From Salmonella bongori NCTC 12419 (GTDB lineage Bacteria > Pseudomonadota > Gammaproteobacteria > Enterobacterales > Enterobacteriaceae): a stretch of 64,000 nucleotides of DNA. The position numbers and the translations under genes were made by a program. The notes beneath the pieces were generated by a model. That model made no database searches, was not told where the DNA came from, and saw nothing but the letters and a program-made list of their open reading frames with translations. The DNA is taken from positions 1,550,001 through 1,614,000 of the forward strand of contig NC_015761.1 in assembly GCF_000252995.1 (NCBI RefSeq). Reading direction: 5' to 3'. Shown here one piece after another: positions 26,283-34,947 of this stretch; the stretch's first letter is position 1; the number at the start of each line of letters is the position of its first letter.

Positions 26283-26407
26283 TGCGCCACGAAATCTGGA
26301 AACGTTTACTGTGGATGGTTATCCTGTGGGGAGGCAGCGTTCTGGCGCTAACGGTGGTAGGAATGTTTTTCCGCCTGCTAATGACGGCCGCCGGTTTTAA
26401 ATCTTGA
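26282..26407 (+). CDS. Small DUF2474 membrane subunit of the cytochrome bd operon
   Basis: A 41-residue single-span peptide (M-R-H-E-I-W-K-R-L-L-W-M-V-I-L-W-G-G) whose ATG shares one base with the cyxB stop. DUF2474 peptides are typically the third gene of CioAB-type oxidase operons, comparable to CydX in the canonical CydAB complex. I infer an accessory subunit stabilising the oxidase. Confidence 0.82.
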   Translation: MRHEIWKRLLWMVILWGGSVLALTVVGMFFRLLMTAAGFKS

Positions 26408-26565
26408 TCTTATCGCCGGGTAGCATAATCGTTTACCCGGCTACGCTTTCCCACACAACTCACCGCACTTATTGACAATCTATTTTCGCTAATTTGAAGT
26501 GTTAAATAATAACTCAAAAAAATGATTGGCATCATAACCTTACTACGTAACTGGAAGGTGGCATG

Positions 26566-26796
26566 ATGTTTACAAAAGCGTTATCAGTAGTCTTACTTAC
26601 CTGCGCGTTGTTCTCAGGTCAGTTACTGGCGAAACAGCAAGGCCATGAGTGTGTATGGTTTGCAACGGGAGGGCATCAGCTCAGACATGAAGCCGACAGC
26701 GACGAGCTACGGGCGGCGGCGGAAGAATCAGCGGAAGGCTTGCGCGAGCACCATAACTGGCAGAAATCGCGCAAACCAGATAGCCATTTCCGTTAA
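26566..26796 (+). CDS. yncJ: YncJ family exported protein
   Basis: A 76-residue protein with a cleavable signal peptide (M-F-T-K-A-L-S-V-V-L-L-T-C-A-L-F-S-G-Q-L, cut near residue 22). The mature part is about 54 residues, His/Glu-rich (H-Q-L-R-H-E-A-D-S-D-E-L-R-A). It matches E. coli YncJ as I remember it; function unknown. Of two adjacent ATGs I prefer the second (26566), which spaces better from AAGGTGG and gives the E. coli start. The stop abuts the rlhA stop with no gap. Confidence 0.85.
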   Translation: MFTKALSVVLLTCALFSGQLLAKQQGHECVWFATGGHQLRHEADSDELRAAAEESAEGLREHHNWQKSRKPDSHFR

Positions 26797-28761
26797 CTAA
26801 ACCTCTCTGCGCTTCGGCAGCGTTTTCATCAGCGCTTCAGGGCTGACTGAAGCGACAATGCTGCCGGGCTGCGGCATTTTCAAGATATGGTTTTTAATTT
26901 TGCCAATCACATGCATTTCACAAGGCCGGCAGTCAAATTTTAGCGTCAGCACCTCATCACCATGCACCAACTGCATCGGCGTTGCTTTCCAGCTCTTAAT
27001 ATTTCCTTTCGCCTGTTTTGGACAGAGATTGAACGCAAAACGCAGACAATGTTTGGTGATCATAACCGGGACATCGCCCTTTTCCTGATGAGCCTCATAA
27101 GCCGCATCAATAAGTTGTACACCATAACGGTGATAAAATTCCCGCGCTTTGTGGTTGTACACATTAGCAAGAAAGCTGAGATGCGTTTGTGGATAGACGG
27201 GCGCAGGCTGCGCTACGGGTTTCCGGCGGCCTCGTTGATAATGGGCCAGACGCGCTGTATCCAGCATGTCTGTCGCCTCCCGGCGAAACTGATTGAGCAG
27301 GCTGTTCGGCACGAATAATGCCATTGGCAATGCCACCTGTACATCGCGAGCGTAGTAGAGCGTTTGCCCCAGCTTCGCCAGACTATCTTTGAGGTTATCT
27401 GACGCTTTTTCAGGGTTATTGGCCTTTGCAAACGGCCCATCAAGCGTGTGCGTGACGGACACGCCGTCTTCACTGGTTAACGTCAGAATAAGCTGTTCCT
27501 GCCAGCCGCCCAACGTGATATCTACCGCCACACGACGCTCACTGGAGGGTTTTGTCAGCGCTTGCTGCCAGTGATGGTCCAGGTTGCGATTCAGCGGATG
27601 ATGCGGCCGGACTTTATGCAGGTCGGCGGGCATTTCATTTGGCCAAACGCGGTAACGGTGATGGCCCATTTTTTCGACCGTATTGGCGCGGAACCCTACC
27701 ACTTCACGCTTAATCAACACATTCAGGCCATCGCCATTGGCTAACGGCTCCGTGGCTGCCACATCAAGATAGTCCTTCGCGACATTAAGGACCTCGCCTA
27801 CCGGCAACCCGATAAATTTCGGCGAGTCGAATGCGCCAATATCGCCTTTACGCGCGTTAACAAAATAGTCAGTGCTGCCGCGATGGAAGGTTTTCTCCGT
27901 GGAGGGGATAAAAAAGTGTTCGGTCCGGCCAGCCGACGCACGCGCCAGATCGTCGCGCTGCTCAATAATCGCGTCCAGCATCTGGCGATAATGCGCGGTG
28001 ATATTTTTGACATAGCTCATGTCTTTATAACGACCTTCAATCTTGAAGGAACGTACACCAGCGTCGATCAGCGCGCTGAGGTTTGCGGTCTGATCATTAT
28101 CTTTCATCGACAGCAGATGTTTTTCGTAAGACACCACCCGCCCCTGATCGTCTTTCAACGTATACGGTAAGCGGCAGGCTTGTGAACAGTCGCCCCGATT
28201 AGCACTGCGCCCGGTTTGTGCATGAGAAATATAACACTGTCCGGAATAAGCGACACACAGAGCGCCATGAATAAAGAACTCAATCGTGGCGTCGGTAGCC
28301 TGATGAATAGCCGCTATCTGGCTTAAGTTAAGTTCGCGCGCCAGTACGATCTGTGAAAAGCCGACATCAGCAAGGAACTTCGCTTTTTCCACGCTGCGAA
28401 TATCGCACTGGGTGCTGGCGTGCAGCTCAATCGGTGGGATATCCAGTTCCAGAATCCCCATATCCTGTACAATCAGCGCATCCACGCCAGTTTCGTATAA
28501 ATCCGTAATTAACCGTTGCGCGGGCTCCAGTTCATCATCATGCAAAATCGTATTGAGCGTGACAAAAATCTTAGCGCCGTAACGATGGGCAAACGGCACC
28601 AGGTCGGCGATATCGCGCAGACTGTTACTGGCATTATGACGTGCGCCAAAACCCGGCCCGCCAATGTAGACGGCATCCGCGCCATGCAAAATCGCTTCGC
28701 GGGCGATCGCCGCGTCACGGGCCGGACTTAATAGTTCGAGATGATGAGGTTGCTGGCGCAT
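26797..28761 (-). CDS. rlhA: 23S rRNA C2501 5-hydroxycytidine synthase RlhA (YdcP), U32 peptidase family
   Basis: A 654-residue U32-family protein (E. coli RlhA 653). RlhA hydroxylates C2501 of 23S rRNA. The N-terminal U32 TIM-barrel-like domain starts H-H-L-E-L-L-S-P-A-R-D and has G-A-D-A-V-Y-I-G-G. The family cysteine signature is I-E-F-F-I-H-G-A-L-C-V-A-Y-S-G-Q-C, followed by C-S-Q-A-C-R-L-P-Y, and further Cys pairs occur near the C-terminus (C-R-P-C-E-M). These probably hold the metal cluster used by hydroxylating U32 proteins. The family start is Met at 28761; the ribosome site is weak. It is tail to tail with yncJ. Confidence 0.92.
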   Translation of the reverse strand: MRQQPHHLELLSPARDAAIAREAILHGADAVYIGGPGFGARHNASNSLRDIADLVPFAHRYGAKIFVTLNTILHDDELEPAQRLITDLYETGVDALIVQDMGILELDIPPIELHASTQCDIRSVEKAKFLADVGFSQIVLARELNLSQIAAIHQATDATIEFFIHGALCVAYSGQCYISHAQTGRSANRGDCSQACRLPYTLKDDQGRVVSYEKHLLSMKDNDQTANLSALIDAGVRSFKIEGRYKDMSYVKNITAHYRQMLDAIIEQRDDLARASAGRTEHFFIPSTEKTFHRGSTDYFVNARKGDIGAFDSPKFIGLPVGEVLNVAKDYLDVAATEPLANGDGLNVLIKREVVGFRANTVEKMGHHRYRVWPNEMPADLHKVRPHHPLNRNLDHHWQQALTKPSSERRVAVDITLGGWQEQLILTLTSEDGVSVTHTLDGPFAKANNPEKASDNLKDSLAKLGQTLYYARDVQVALPMALFVPNSLLNQFRREATDMLDTARLAHYQRGRRKPVAQPAPVYPQTHLSFLANVYNHKAREFYHRYGVQLIDAAYEAHQEKGDVPVMITKHCLRFAFNLCPKQAKGNIKSWKATPMQLVHGDEVLTLKFDCRPCEMHVIGKIKNHILKMPQPGSIVASVSPEALMKTLPKRREV

Positions 28762-28839
28762 ACAGTCTTTCTTATCCAATAGCAGCAAAATAGCGGCTAT
28801 TGTAGTCAGAAGCGCAAACTAACGAAATAGTTTTCCCGC

Positions 28840-29376
28840 CTAATCGCGTGGGTAATGGATTAGCGAGTGAAAATGAACCGTCTGATCACTGCTGTTACGG
28901 TAAGTATGCGCCTCATCGCCGGCAAAACGCAGACCTTTACCTGTGTCTATTGTTTGCCATGCCCCCCCAGTACACATGTCCAGCCGCCCCTGAATCACGA
29001 CCACATGTTCGATAACGCCGGATTTATGTGGCGTCGATTCGCTGACTGCGCCTGGCGCCAGCAATATAGAAAAATGGTCGAAACAGAGTTCAGGGTCCCA
29101 GGGAAATAGCGGCGTTATCACCATCGCTTGTTGTTGAGGATCGAATGCCGGTGGAAACTCAGCCTGCGGAGGCGAGATAAATATTGAAAATGGAACATTC
29201 ATGCCAGTCGCGATTTTCCACAGCGTAGCGACCGTCGGGCTGGATTCATTACGTTCGATCTGGCCCAACATGGCTTTTGATACGCCGCAGACATCTGCCA
29301 GACGCGATAAACTCCAGCCTCGCTGTTGGCGTAACGCTCTTAACGTGGTTGCCAGATAGTGTGTCAGGTTATCCAT
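28840..29376 (-). CDS. ydcN: XRE-family regulator with cupin domain, YdcN
   Basis: A 178-residue regulator. A helix-turn-helix (about 8-62) reads L-R-A-L-R-Q-Q-R-G-W-S-L-S-R-L-A-D-V-C-G-V-S. A C-terminal cupin (about 100-175) carries H-K-S-G-V-I-E-H-V-V-V and ends H-F-H-S-L-I-H. It is divergent from the transporter gene ydcO, and repeated half-sites lie between them, so YdcN probably controls itself and ydcO. AGGAGGAG before the ATG is a strong ribosome site. The ligand is unknown. Confidence 0.88.
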   Translation of the reverse strand: MDNLTHYLATTLRALRQQRGWSLSRLADVCGVSKAMLGQIERNESSPTVATLWKIATGMNVPFSIFISPPQAEFPPAFDPQQQAMVITPLFPWDPELCFDHFSILLAPGAVSESTPHKSGVIEHVVVIQGRLDMCTGGAWQTIDTGKGLRFAGDEAHTYRNSSDQTVHFHSLIHYPRD

Positions 29377-29408
29377 TTTTCTCCTCCTGTAAAACACGAG
29401 CGTATCAC

Positions 29409-29459
29409 TTGTGCGCTATAACGCACAATGCTACATTGATTGACCGTTATAACGCACAA
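29409..29459. promoter_or_regulatory. Repeated operator-like sites between ydcN and ydcO
   Basis: TATAACGCACAA occurs at 29417-29428 and again at 29448-29459, exactly 31 bases apart (three helical turns). The first copy is the right half of a dyad with TTGTGCG at 29409-29415. This arrangement, 10 bases before ydcO and 33 bases before ydcN, is what an autoregulating XRE repressor would use. Confidence 0.6.
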
Positions 29460-29468
29460 GAGGCAATT

Positions 29469-30647
29469 ATGCGTCTGGTCTCACTGCCATTACCTACTTT
29501 ACTATCGGGTCTGGTCGCCGTTCTGGTCGGCTATGCAAGCTCTGCTGCCCTTATCTGGCAGGCGGCGCTTGCCACTGGCGCAACTGCCGAAGAGATCGCA
29601 GGCTGGATGACTGCCCTTGGTATAGCGATGGGAATAAGCACACTGGTATTAACTTTATGGTATCGTGCACCGGTTTTAACCGCCTGGTCGACACCTGGCG
29701 CCGCTTTGTTGGTGACCGGACTTCAGGGAGTATCGTTGCCAGACGCCGTGGGTATATTCATTGTCGCTAATGCGCTTATTGTACTGTGCGGCGTCACCGG
29801 CCTGTTTGCGCGTCTGATGCGCATAATCCCCCACTCTCTCGCCGCCGCGATGCTGGCTGGCATACTGCTACGTTTCGGGCTGCAGGCCTTCGGGACACTT
29901 AACGAAGAGTTTTTGATAAGCGGCAGTATGTTATTGGCATGGCTACTCTTTAAAGTATCTGCTCCCCGATATGCCGTGATTGCCGCCATGCTGGCAGGAA
30001 TACTGACGGCGTTTATTCAGGGAAAATTAACTGTGAGCGGCGTTCATTTCGCCCCTGCGCTGCCTGTCTTTGTGGCTCCCCATTTTTCACTTGCTCACAG
30101 TCTGAGTGTCGCAGTACCGCTCTTCCTGGTCACGATGGCGTCACAAAATGCCCCTGGCGTCGCTACCATGAAAGCGTCAGGCTATCAGCTTCCTGTTTCC
30201 CCGTTAATCGTTTTTACCGGCGTGATGGCGTTGCTGCTTTCACCATTTGGTGTCTATTCCATCTGCATTGCCGCCATTACCGCTGCCATTTGCCAGAGTC
30301 CGGACGCGCATCCTGATCCAAAGTGTCGCTGGTTAGCCGCTGCCGCAGCAGGTGTATTTTATTTACTCGCCGGATGGCTTGGCGGTTCGATAACCAGTCT
30401 GATGGCTGCCCTGCCGGTTAGCTGGGTACAAATGCTTGCGGGCCTGGCTTTATTAAATACCATTAGCGGTAGTTTGTATCAGGCGCTGACCAACGAAAAA
30501 GAGCGCGACGCGGCAATTATCGCGTTTCTCGTCACCGCAAGCGGGCTAACGTTGACAGGTATCGGATCGGCATTCTGGGGGGTGATCGCCGGTGGGATCG
30601 GCTACGTAATATTAACGAGATGTCGTCGCCTGTTATTGCCTGGTTAA
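29469..30647 (+). CDS. ydcO: BenE-family benzoate/H+ symporter-like protein YdcO
   Basis: A 392-residue inner-membrane protein with about twelve hydrophobic segments (E. coli YdcO 391). It belongs to the BenE family, where the Acinetobacter member imports benzoate. The segments G-A-A-L-L-V-T-G-L-Q-G and M-A-S-Q-N-A-P-G-V-A are typical of the family core. The substrate of YdcO itself is unproven. ATG 29469 has AGAGG upstream. A strong hairpin follows the stop. Confidence 0.88.
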   Translation: MRLVSLPLPTLLSGLVAVLVGYASSAALIWQAALATGATAEEIAGWMTALGIAMGISTLVLTLWYRAPVLTAWSTPGAALLVTGLQGVSLPDAVGIFIVANALIVLCGVTGLFARLMRIIPHSLAAAMLAGILLRFGLQAFGTLNEEFLISGSMLLAWLLFKVSAPRYAVIAAMLAGILTAFIQGKLTVSGVHFAPALPVFVAPHFSLAHSLSVAVPLFLVTMASQNAPGVATMKASGYQLPVSPLIVFTGVMALLLSPFGVYSICIAAITAAICQSPDAHPDPKCRWLAAAAAGVFYLLAGWLGGSITSLMAALPVSWVQMLAGLALLNTISGSLYQALTNEKERDAAIIAFLVTASGLTLTGIGSAFWGVIAGGIGYVILTRCRRLLLPG

Positions 30648-30655
30648 AAGGAGTG

Positions 30656-30677
30656 TGCGCCATCTTTTGATGGCGCA
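30656..30677. terminator. Bidirectional terminator between ydcO and the DUF3313 lipoprotein gene
   Basis: TGCGCCATC and GATGGCGCA form a perfect 9-bp stem with a TTTT loop, followed by an AT-rich stretch with a T-run on the plus strand. It lies 8 bases after the ydcO stop and 6 bases after the end of the convergent gene. Confidence 0.75.
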
Positions 30678-30683
30678 ACAATA

Positions 30684-31352
30684 TTATTTTTTGTTAACGT
30701 CAAACATTGAAGTATCTGTTGCCATGTCATCCACAACCTGTTTCAACGTGTCAAATGCCATCGGCGTGTTCGCGTTGCTCAGGTCCTGTCCTTCGCCCTG
30801 GCGCACCACTTTGACGACCGGCTTGTTGGTAGCGGCATCAATCAACTCACCCTCAAAATAGAGGTGGGTATCCATTGTCCGGTGACCCGTCGCCATTTGC
30901 GTGCCCGCCACAATCAGCGCCACAGGAATCACTTCATAGAACTGCAATCCCTCTTTGCTGGTATCAACGCCTGTAATTGCGCCACGGAAAATTAAACTGC
31001 GCGGCCCAGGTTTCGTCACCAATGGTTTGCGCTGTTCAATCGCCGATTTCACTTTGGTATTAGTATAAGCCAGCAGTTTATCAAGCACCTGCTGCCCTAC
31101 CTGGGTCGTTGGTTTAGGCACCGGATAATACGTTATCGGATTATAAACAATGCTGTCATAGTGAGAATCATTGAAATTTGGATCAACCCAACGCAATACA
31201 GGTTTCCCCGTGGCGGAGGTGGTTTCCTTCAGATCCGAGTAGTTTTTTAAAAATCCAGAATATTTATCCGGCTGTGTGATTTTGGATGCACACCCGGATA
31301 ACGCCAGCAAGCCAGTAAGCACTGCAACTTTAAATAAAGTATGAGTACGCAT
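30684..31352 (-). CDS. DUF3313-family outer-membrane lipoprotein
   Basis: A 222-residue predicted lipoprotein. The signal peptide ends in the lipobox L-S-G-C (Cys near 21), with Ala next, so outer-membrane sorting is likely. The mature part begins A-S-K-I-T-Q-P-D-K-Y-S-G-F-L, a DUF3313 hallmark, and contains Y-E-V-I-P-V-A-L-I-V-A-G and L-Y-F-E-G-E-L-I-D-A-A-T-N-K-P. The function of the family is unknown. It probably corresponds to STM1607 of S. Typhimurium. Confidence 0.82.
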   Translation of the reverse strand: MRTHTLFKVAVLTGLLALSGCASKITQPDKYSGFLKNYSDLKETTSATGKPVLRWVDPNFNDSHYDSIVYNPITYYPVPKPTTQVGQQVLDKLLAYTNTKVKSAIEQRKPLVTKPGPRSLIFRGAITGVDTSKEGLQFYEVIPVALIVAGTQMATGHRTMDTHLYFEGELIDAATNKPVVKVVRQGEGQDLSNANTPMAFDTLKQVVDDMATDTSMFDVNKK

Positions 31353-31509
31353 GAAACGATCCCTTTAGTCTTCGCAATGATGCAAAAAAAAATCATAGCA
31401 AAACGAAATCATTTTGGATGCACTAAAAATGGTAGCGACAGCACAATTTGCGTGCGGCGTTCGCCAGAAAAAATGCCGAACGCCGAAAGACTTACCTCGA
31501 TTATCCTGG

Positions 31510-32106
31510 TCAGACAGGTTTCCGCGCCAGCATGGTGGCAAAACGCAGTTTGATACGGTTGCCGTTTTCATCTGTGCGGTGAAGTTCGCCGACATCTTCG
31601 TTATATTTCAGCATGTCCCACCCCTCGTAATAGCGGCGTAATTCGCCTTCTTTAAAGGCAAACGGGAATCCCACTGTACAGGGAAAATCTTCGGTATCCA
31701 TAGCCGCGACGATTAAATTGTAACCGCCGGGTTTTGTACAGCGTTGCATATTGGCGAGTAAACCGGGGATGGTCTGCGCCTCAAGAAACATCATGACCAC
31801 TGTCGAGAGAATAAAATCGTATTCGCCATCAAACGACAGAGTATTCAGATCGACGATGCTGGTTTGCAGATTATCCAGCCCCTCTGTCGCTTTAATACGC
31901 TCAAGATTAGCCATACTGACAGGATTTTTATCCCACGCGGTAACGTCATAACCGTTCGCGGCCAGATACAGACTATTGCGACCATTGCCACACCCTAAAT
32001 CCAGCGTCCGGCCCGGCGCGACGACCTTCGCTGCAGCCAGTACCTCGGAATGCGTGCGGGTTAAACCGTATTTTTCAGTAAAATAATTTTCGTCACGAAC
32101 GGTCAT
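31510..32106 (-). CDS. tehB: Tellurite methyltransferase TehB
   Basis: A 198-residue class I SAM-dependent methyltransferase (E. coli TehB 197). Motif I is L-D-L-G-C-G-N-G at 35-42. Overexpressed TehB confers tellurite resistance by methylating tellurite. It overlaps the end of tehA by 14 bases on the same strand, and CGGAGG precedes the ATG inside tehA, so the two are coupled. Confidence 0.93.
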   Translation of the reverse strand: MTVRDENYFTEKYGLTRTHSEVLAAAKVVAPGRTLDLGCGNGRNSLYLAANGYDVTAWDKNPVSMANLERIKATEGLDNLQTSIVDLNTLSFDGEYDFILSTVVMMFLEAQTIPGLLANMQRCTKPGGYNLIVAAMDTEDFPCTVGFPFAFKEGELRRYYEGWDMLKYNEDVGELHRTDENGNRIKLRFATMLARKPV

Positions 32107-33106
32107 TTTTTTCCTCCGTTTTCAAGAGTGCAGCGCGCTCAGAGCGAATGAGCAGCTTCCCCTGCACCAGCAATAGAAATGTACGCACCAGTAGTAAGGC
32201 GATAATGGCGTTAGTGAAAATAAACAGGGGAAGCGCCAGCACATGGAAAAGCCCCGATTCACTGCTGTGACCAAGGTGTAATCCCGTGGTCGCCAGCGCA
32301 GAAACGCCGAAAGAAAAGCTCCAGAAGGAGGCATTAAACGGTTGTGATAAATACCAGGGCATTAATCGCAGCATAAATAAAAGCTGCAGCAGACCATAGC
32401 CGAATAACATTTTCGCTACTGTGTCGCCCTCCCCGCCATTCACACTTAGCCAGGCGCTACAGGCAACCAGCGCAGGCGCCAGTTGGATCCCCAGTGAAGT
32501 ACGTAATACCGCCGGCAATTCGCCGCAGCTACGTAATCGCTGTAAAATAACCGGCTCCAGACTTAACCACGAAAAGACGCCCGCACCTAAAAATACCAGC
32601 CCGGCATCATTGTAGCCGAGCGCCCCACAGGCCATAGCGCTGATAAAATTGTTCGCCACCGTCGGCAGATAAAGCCCTGGCGTCGTCGCCTCTTCCGGAT
32701 GCGCGCCGCGCCAAAGCCCGGCTGTCTGCCAGGCTGCGTATGCCAGTTGTATCACGACGCCAATGCTGAACAATGCCACCGCCAGCGGTCGAGACCAGGG
32801 AATAAACCCCATCGCGACCAACATCGTGGTGGCGGGAAACAGGCTGACAAAACTGCTCATTACCGGATGTCGTACTTCAGCCAGCACACTATGAGGAAAG
32901 CGCACCAGCCGACTCAGAAACGCCAGGGTCAACAGTCCCCAGACAATCATTGCCAGGATCACCATAATGTCGCCGGGCCAGTGGCTTACTGGCCATATCT
33001 GGCTGGCGTAACGCCAGGCGAATCCCATTCCGATAGTGCCAAGAACGATGCCAAAATAGCCGGCAGGCAGATTGAGAACACGATTGCTCTGCTTGTGATT
33101 ACGCAT
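32093..33106 (-). CDS. tehA: TehA, SLAC1-type anion channel / tellurite resistance protein
   Basis: A 337-residue membrane protein with about ten helices, the fold of TehA/SLAC1 channels. It begins with the conserved N-L-P-A-G-Y-F-G-I-V-L-G-T-I-G-M-G-F-A-W-R segment. E. coli TehA (330) confers tellurite and dequalinium tolerance when overexpressed; its native role is unclear. First gene of tehAB. Confidence 0.92.
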   Translation of the reverse strand: MRNHKQSNRVLNLPAGYFGIVLGTIGMGFAWRYASQIWPVSHWPGDIMVILAMIVWGLLTLAFLSRLVRFPHSVLAEVRHPVMSSFVSLFPATTMLVAMGFIPWSRPLAVALFSIGVVIQLAYAAWQTAGLWRGAHPEEATTPGLYLPTVANNFISAMACGALGYNDAGLVFLGAGVFSWLSLEPVILQRLRSCGELPAVLRTSLGIQLAPALVACSAWLSVNGGEGDTVAKMLFGYGLLQLLFMLRLMPWYLSQPFNASFWSFSFGVSALATTGLHLGHSSESGLFHVLALPLFIFTNAIIALLLVRTFLLLVQGKLLIRSERAALLKTEEKNDRS

Positions 33107-33212
33107 TTTGTTTAATTTATAAAGTATATTTGAAATGCATTTTATGGAATTTCTGGTGGTTTCGCCAGTATCTTTGCTACGGTTATCTTAATCGTTGACA
33201 CGGAAATTCCCT

Positions 33213-34193
33213 ATGACCAAATATCGATTGAGTGAAAAATCCCAGGCGTTTACTTATCAGGTAGATGGTGAGAAAAAAAGCGTCCTACTGCGACAACTTA
33301 TTGCTGAAACGGATTTTAACGATGTTAAAGCCGGTACACCCGGCGGCTGGGTTGATGCGGAGAGCGTACTGTCGCAGCAGGGGAACTGTTGGATTTATGA
33401 TGAAAATACAATGGCTTTCGCTGGAACGCAAATTTCGGGCAATGCGCGTATCACACAGCCATGTATACTTTATAACCATGTGCGGATAGGCGATAGCGTC
33501 TGGATTGATCGCGCTAATATCAGCGATGGCGCCTGTATCAGTGACAACGTCACTATTAAGTCATCTACCGTACGCGGTGAATGTGCGATTTATGGCGATG
33601 CCCGTGTGTTAAACCAGTCAGACGTGTTCGCCGTGCAGGGGTTAACGCGTGAACATGCGCAGATTCTGCGAATTTACGATCGCGTTACCCTACGGTATTC
33701 ACGGGTTGTGCATCAAGTCCAGCTTTATGGCGACGCCATCATCACGCACGCTTTTATTGAACACAGGGCGGAAGTTTTTGACTTCGCGCTGATAGAAGGC
33801 AATCAAAAAAATAACGTTTGGATTTGTGACTGCGCCAGGGTCTATGGTCATGCGCGAGTTATCGCCGGTACAGAGGAAGATGCGATTCCTACTCTGCGTT
33901 ATAGCTCGCAGGTCGCAGAGCATGCATTCATTGAAGGCAACTGTGTGTTAAAGCATCATGTCCTGGTAGGCGGACATGCTGAGGTACGCGGCGGCCCGAT
34001 TCTACTGGACGACCGCGTGTTAATTGAAGGTCATGCCTGTCTTCAGGGCGAAATGGTGATTGAGCACCATGTTGAAATTACCGGACGGGCAGCGGTGATG
34101 GCCTTTGACGGCAATACCATTCACCTTCGCGGTCCAAAAGTGATTAATGGCGAGGAGCATATTACTCGCACGCCCTTAATTGGTTCACTTTAA
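33213..34193 (+). CDS. ydcK: Left-handed beta-helix acyltransferase-like protein YdcK
   Basis: A 326-residue protein, the E. coli YdcK length, from ATG 33213. After an N-terminal cap it consists of hexapeptide-type repeats (for example I-S-G-N-A-R-I-T-Q-P, V-T-I-K-S-S-T-V-R-G-E-C-A-I-Y-G-D-A-R-V, V-Y-G-H-A-R-V-I-A-G) that form a left-handed beta-helix. No clear catalytic His is obvious. The family is annotated as a transferase of unknown substrate. Its last 9 bases overlap the end of the convergent rimL. Confidence 0.88.
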   Translation: MTKYRLSEKSQAFTYQVDGEKKSVLLRQLIAETDFNDVKAGTPGGWVDAESVLSQQGNCWIYDENTMAFAGTQISGNARITQPCILYNHVRIGDSVWIDRANISDGACISDNVTIKSSTVRGECAIYGDARVLNQSDVFAVQGLTREHAQILRIYDRVTLRYSRVVHQVQLYGDAIITHAFIEHRAEVFDFALIEGNQKNNVWICDCARVYGHARVIAGTEEDAIPTLRYSSQVAEHAFIEGNCVLKHHVLVGGHAEVRGGPILLDDRVLIEGHACLQGEMVIEHHVEITGRAAVMAFDGNTIHLRGPKVINGEEHITRTPLIGSL

Positions 34194-34730
34194 ACCGCAT
34201 TCAATAATGCGGGCATAGATATTAACGTCATGATAATCGCCGTTAAGATACTCTGCCTGCCTCATACAACCTTCCAGAATAAAATGGTTGCGTCGGGCGA
34301 CCGCATTACTGGCCAGATTATCGACCCGGCATTTAATGACGAAGCGCCGGAGCTCTCCACGCCGGGCATAATGTGTTACCAGCGCCTGTAATGATTGCGA
34401 CATTATCCCTTGTCCCTGGAGGGACTCATCCAGCCAGTAACCGATATACGCGGTTTTGTTTAACGGTTCGATGACATTAAATGAGAGAACGCCCGCCACG
34501 ACATCATGGTAAAAAATCAGATACATTTTGGCGTAACCACGCTGGTGCAACAGCATATTGCCCTGGACATGCTTACGCGTTTCTTCCTGAGAAGTGACAT
34601 ATTGTGGCCAGTCCAGCGACTGCTGTAACCACGCTTTATTCTTAAGCACCAACTGGTGCAGTGCCGGAACATGGCTTTCCTCTACCGCTCGCAGTTCCAG
34701 CGTCGTGTTCACAGGAATAATTTCCGTCAT
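34185..34730 (-). CDS. rimL: Ribosomal protein L7/L12 serine N-acetyltransferase RimL
   Basis: A 181-residue GNAT protein (E. coli RimL 179) that acetylates the N-terminal serine of L12, giving L7. The start L-E-L-R-A-V-E-E-S-H is typical. The acetyl-CoA loop is L-Q-G-Q-G-I-M-S-Q-S-L-Q-A-L (about residues 103-116), and V-D-N-L-A-S-N-A-V-A-R-R follows. Converges with ydcK. Confidence 0.9.
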   Translation of the reverse strand: MTEIIPVNTTLELRAVEESHVPALHQLVLKNKAWLQQSLDWPQYVTSQEETRKHVQGNMLLHQRGYAKMYLIFYHDVVAGVLSFNVIEPLNKTAYIGYWLDESLQGQGIMSQSLQALVTHYARRGELRRFVIKCRVDNLASNAVARRNHFILEGCMRQAEYLNGDYHDVNIYARIIECGLK

Positions 34731-34947
34731 CGCATTGCCCTTTCTCGTTGTTAGCCGTGATCACATAAATAGCCTGGTTTACCGATAACTCGCAGGCGAC
34801 ATGAGCGTTTTTATTGTATCGCCATCACATTATTTTTTACTGGTTATATTTAGCGCATTTTCGCGTGACATATTTCACACTTATCCAACCATTCTCCGCC
34901 TATAAAACGCTCAGTGACTGATTGTTTTATCATCGACGGAGACGCCA

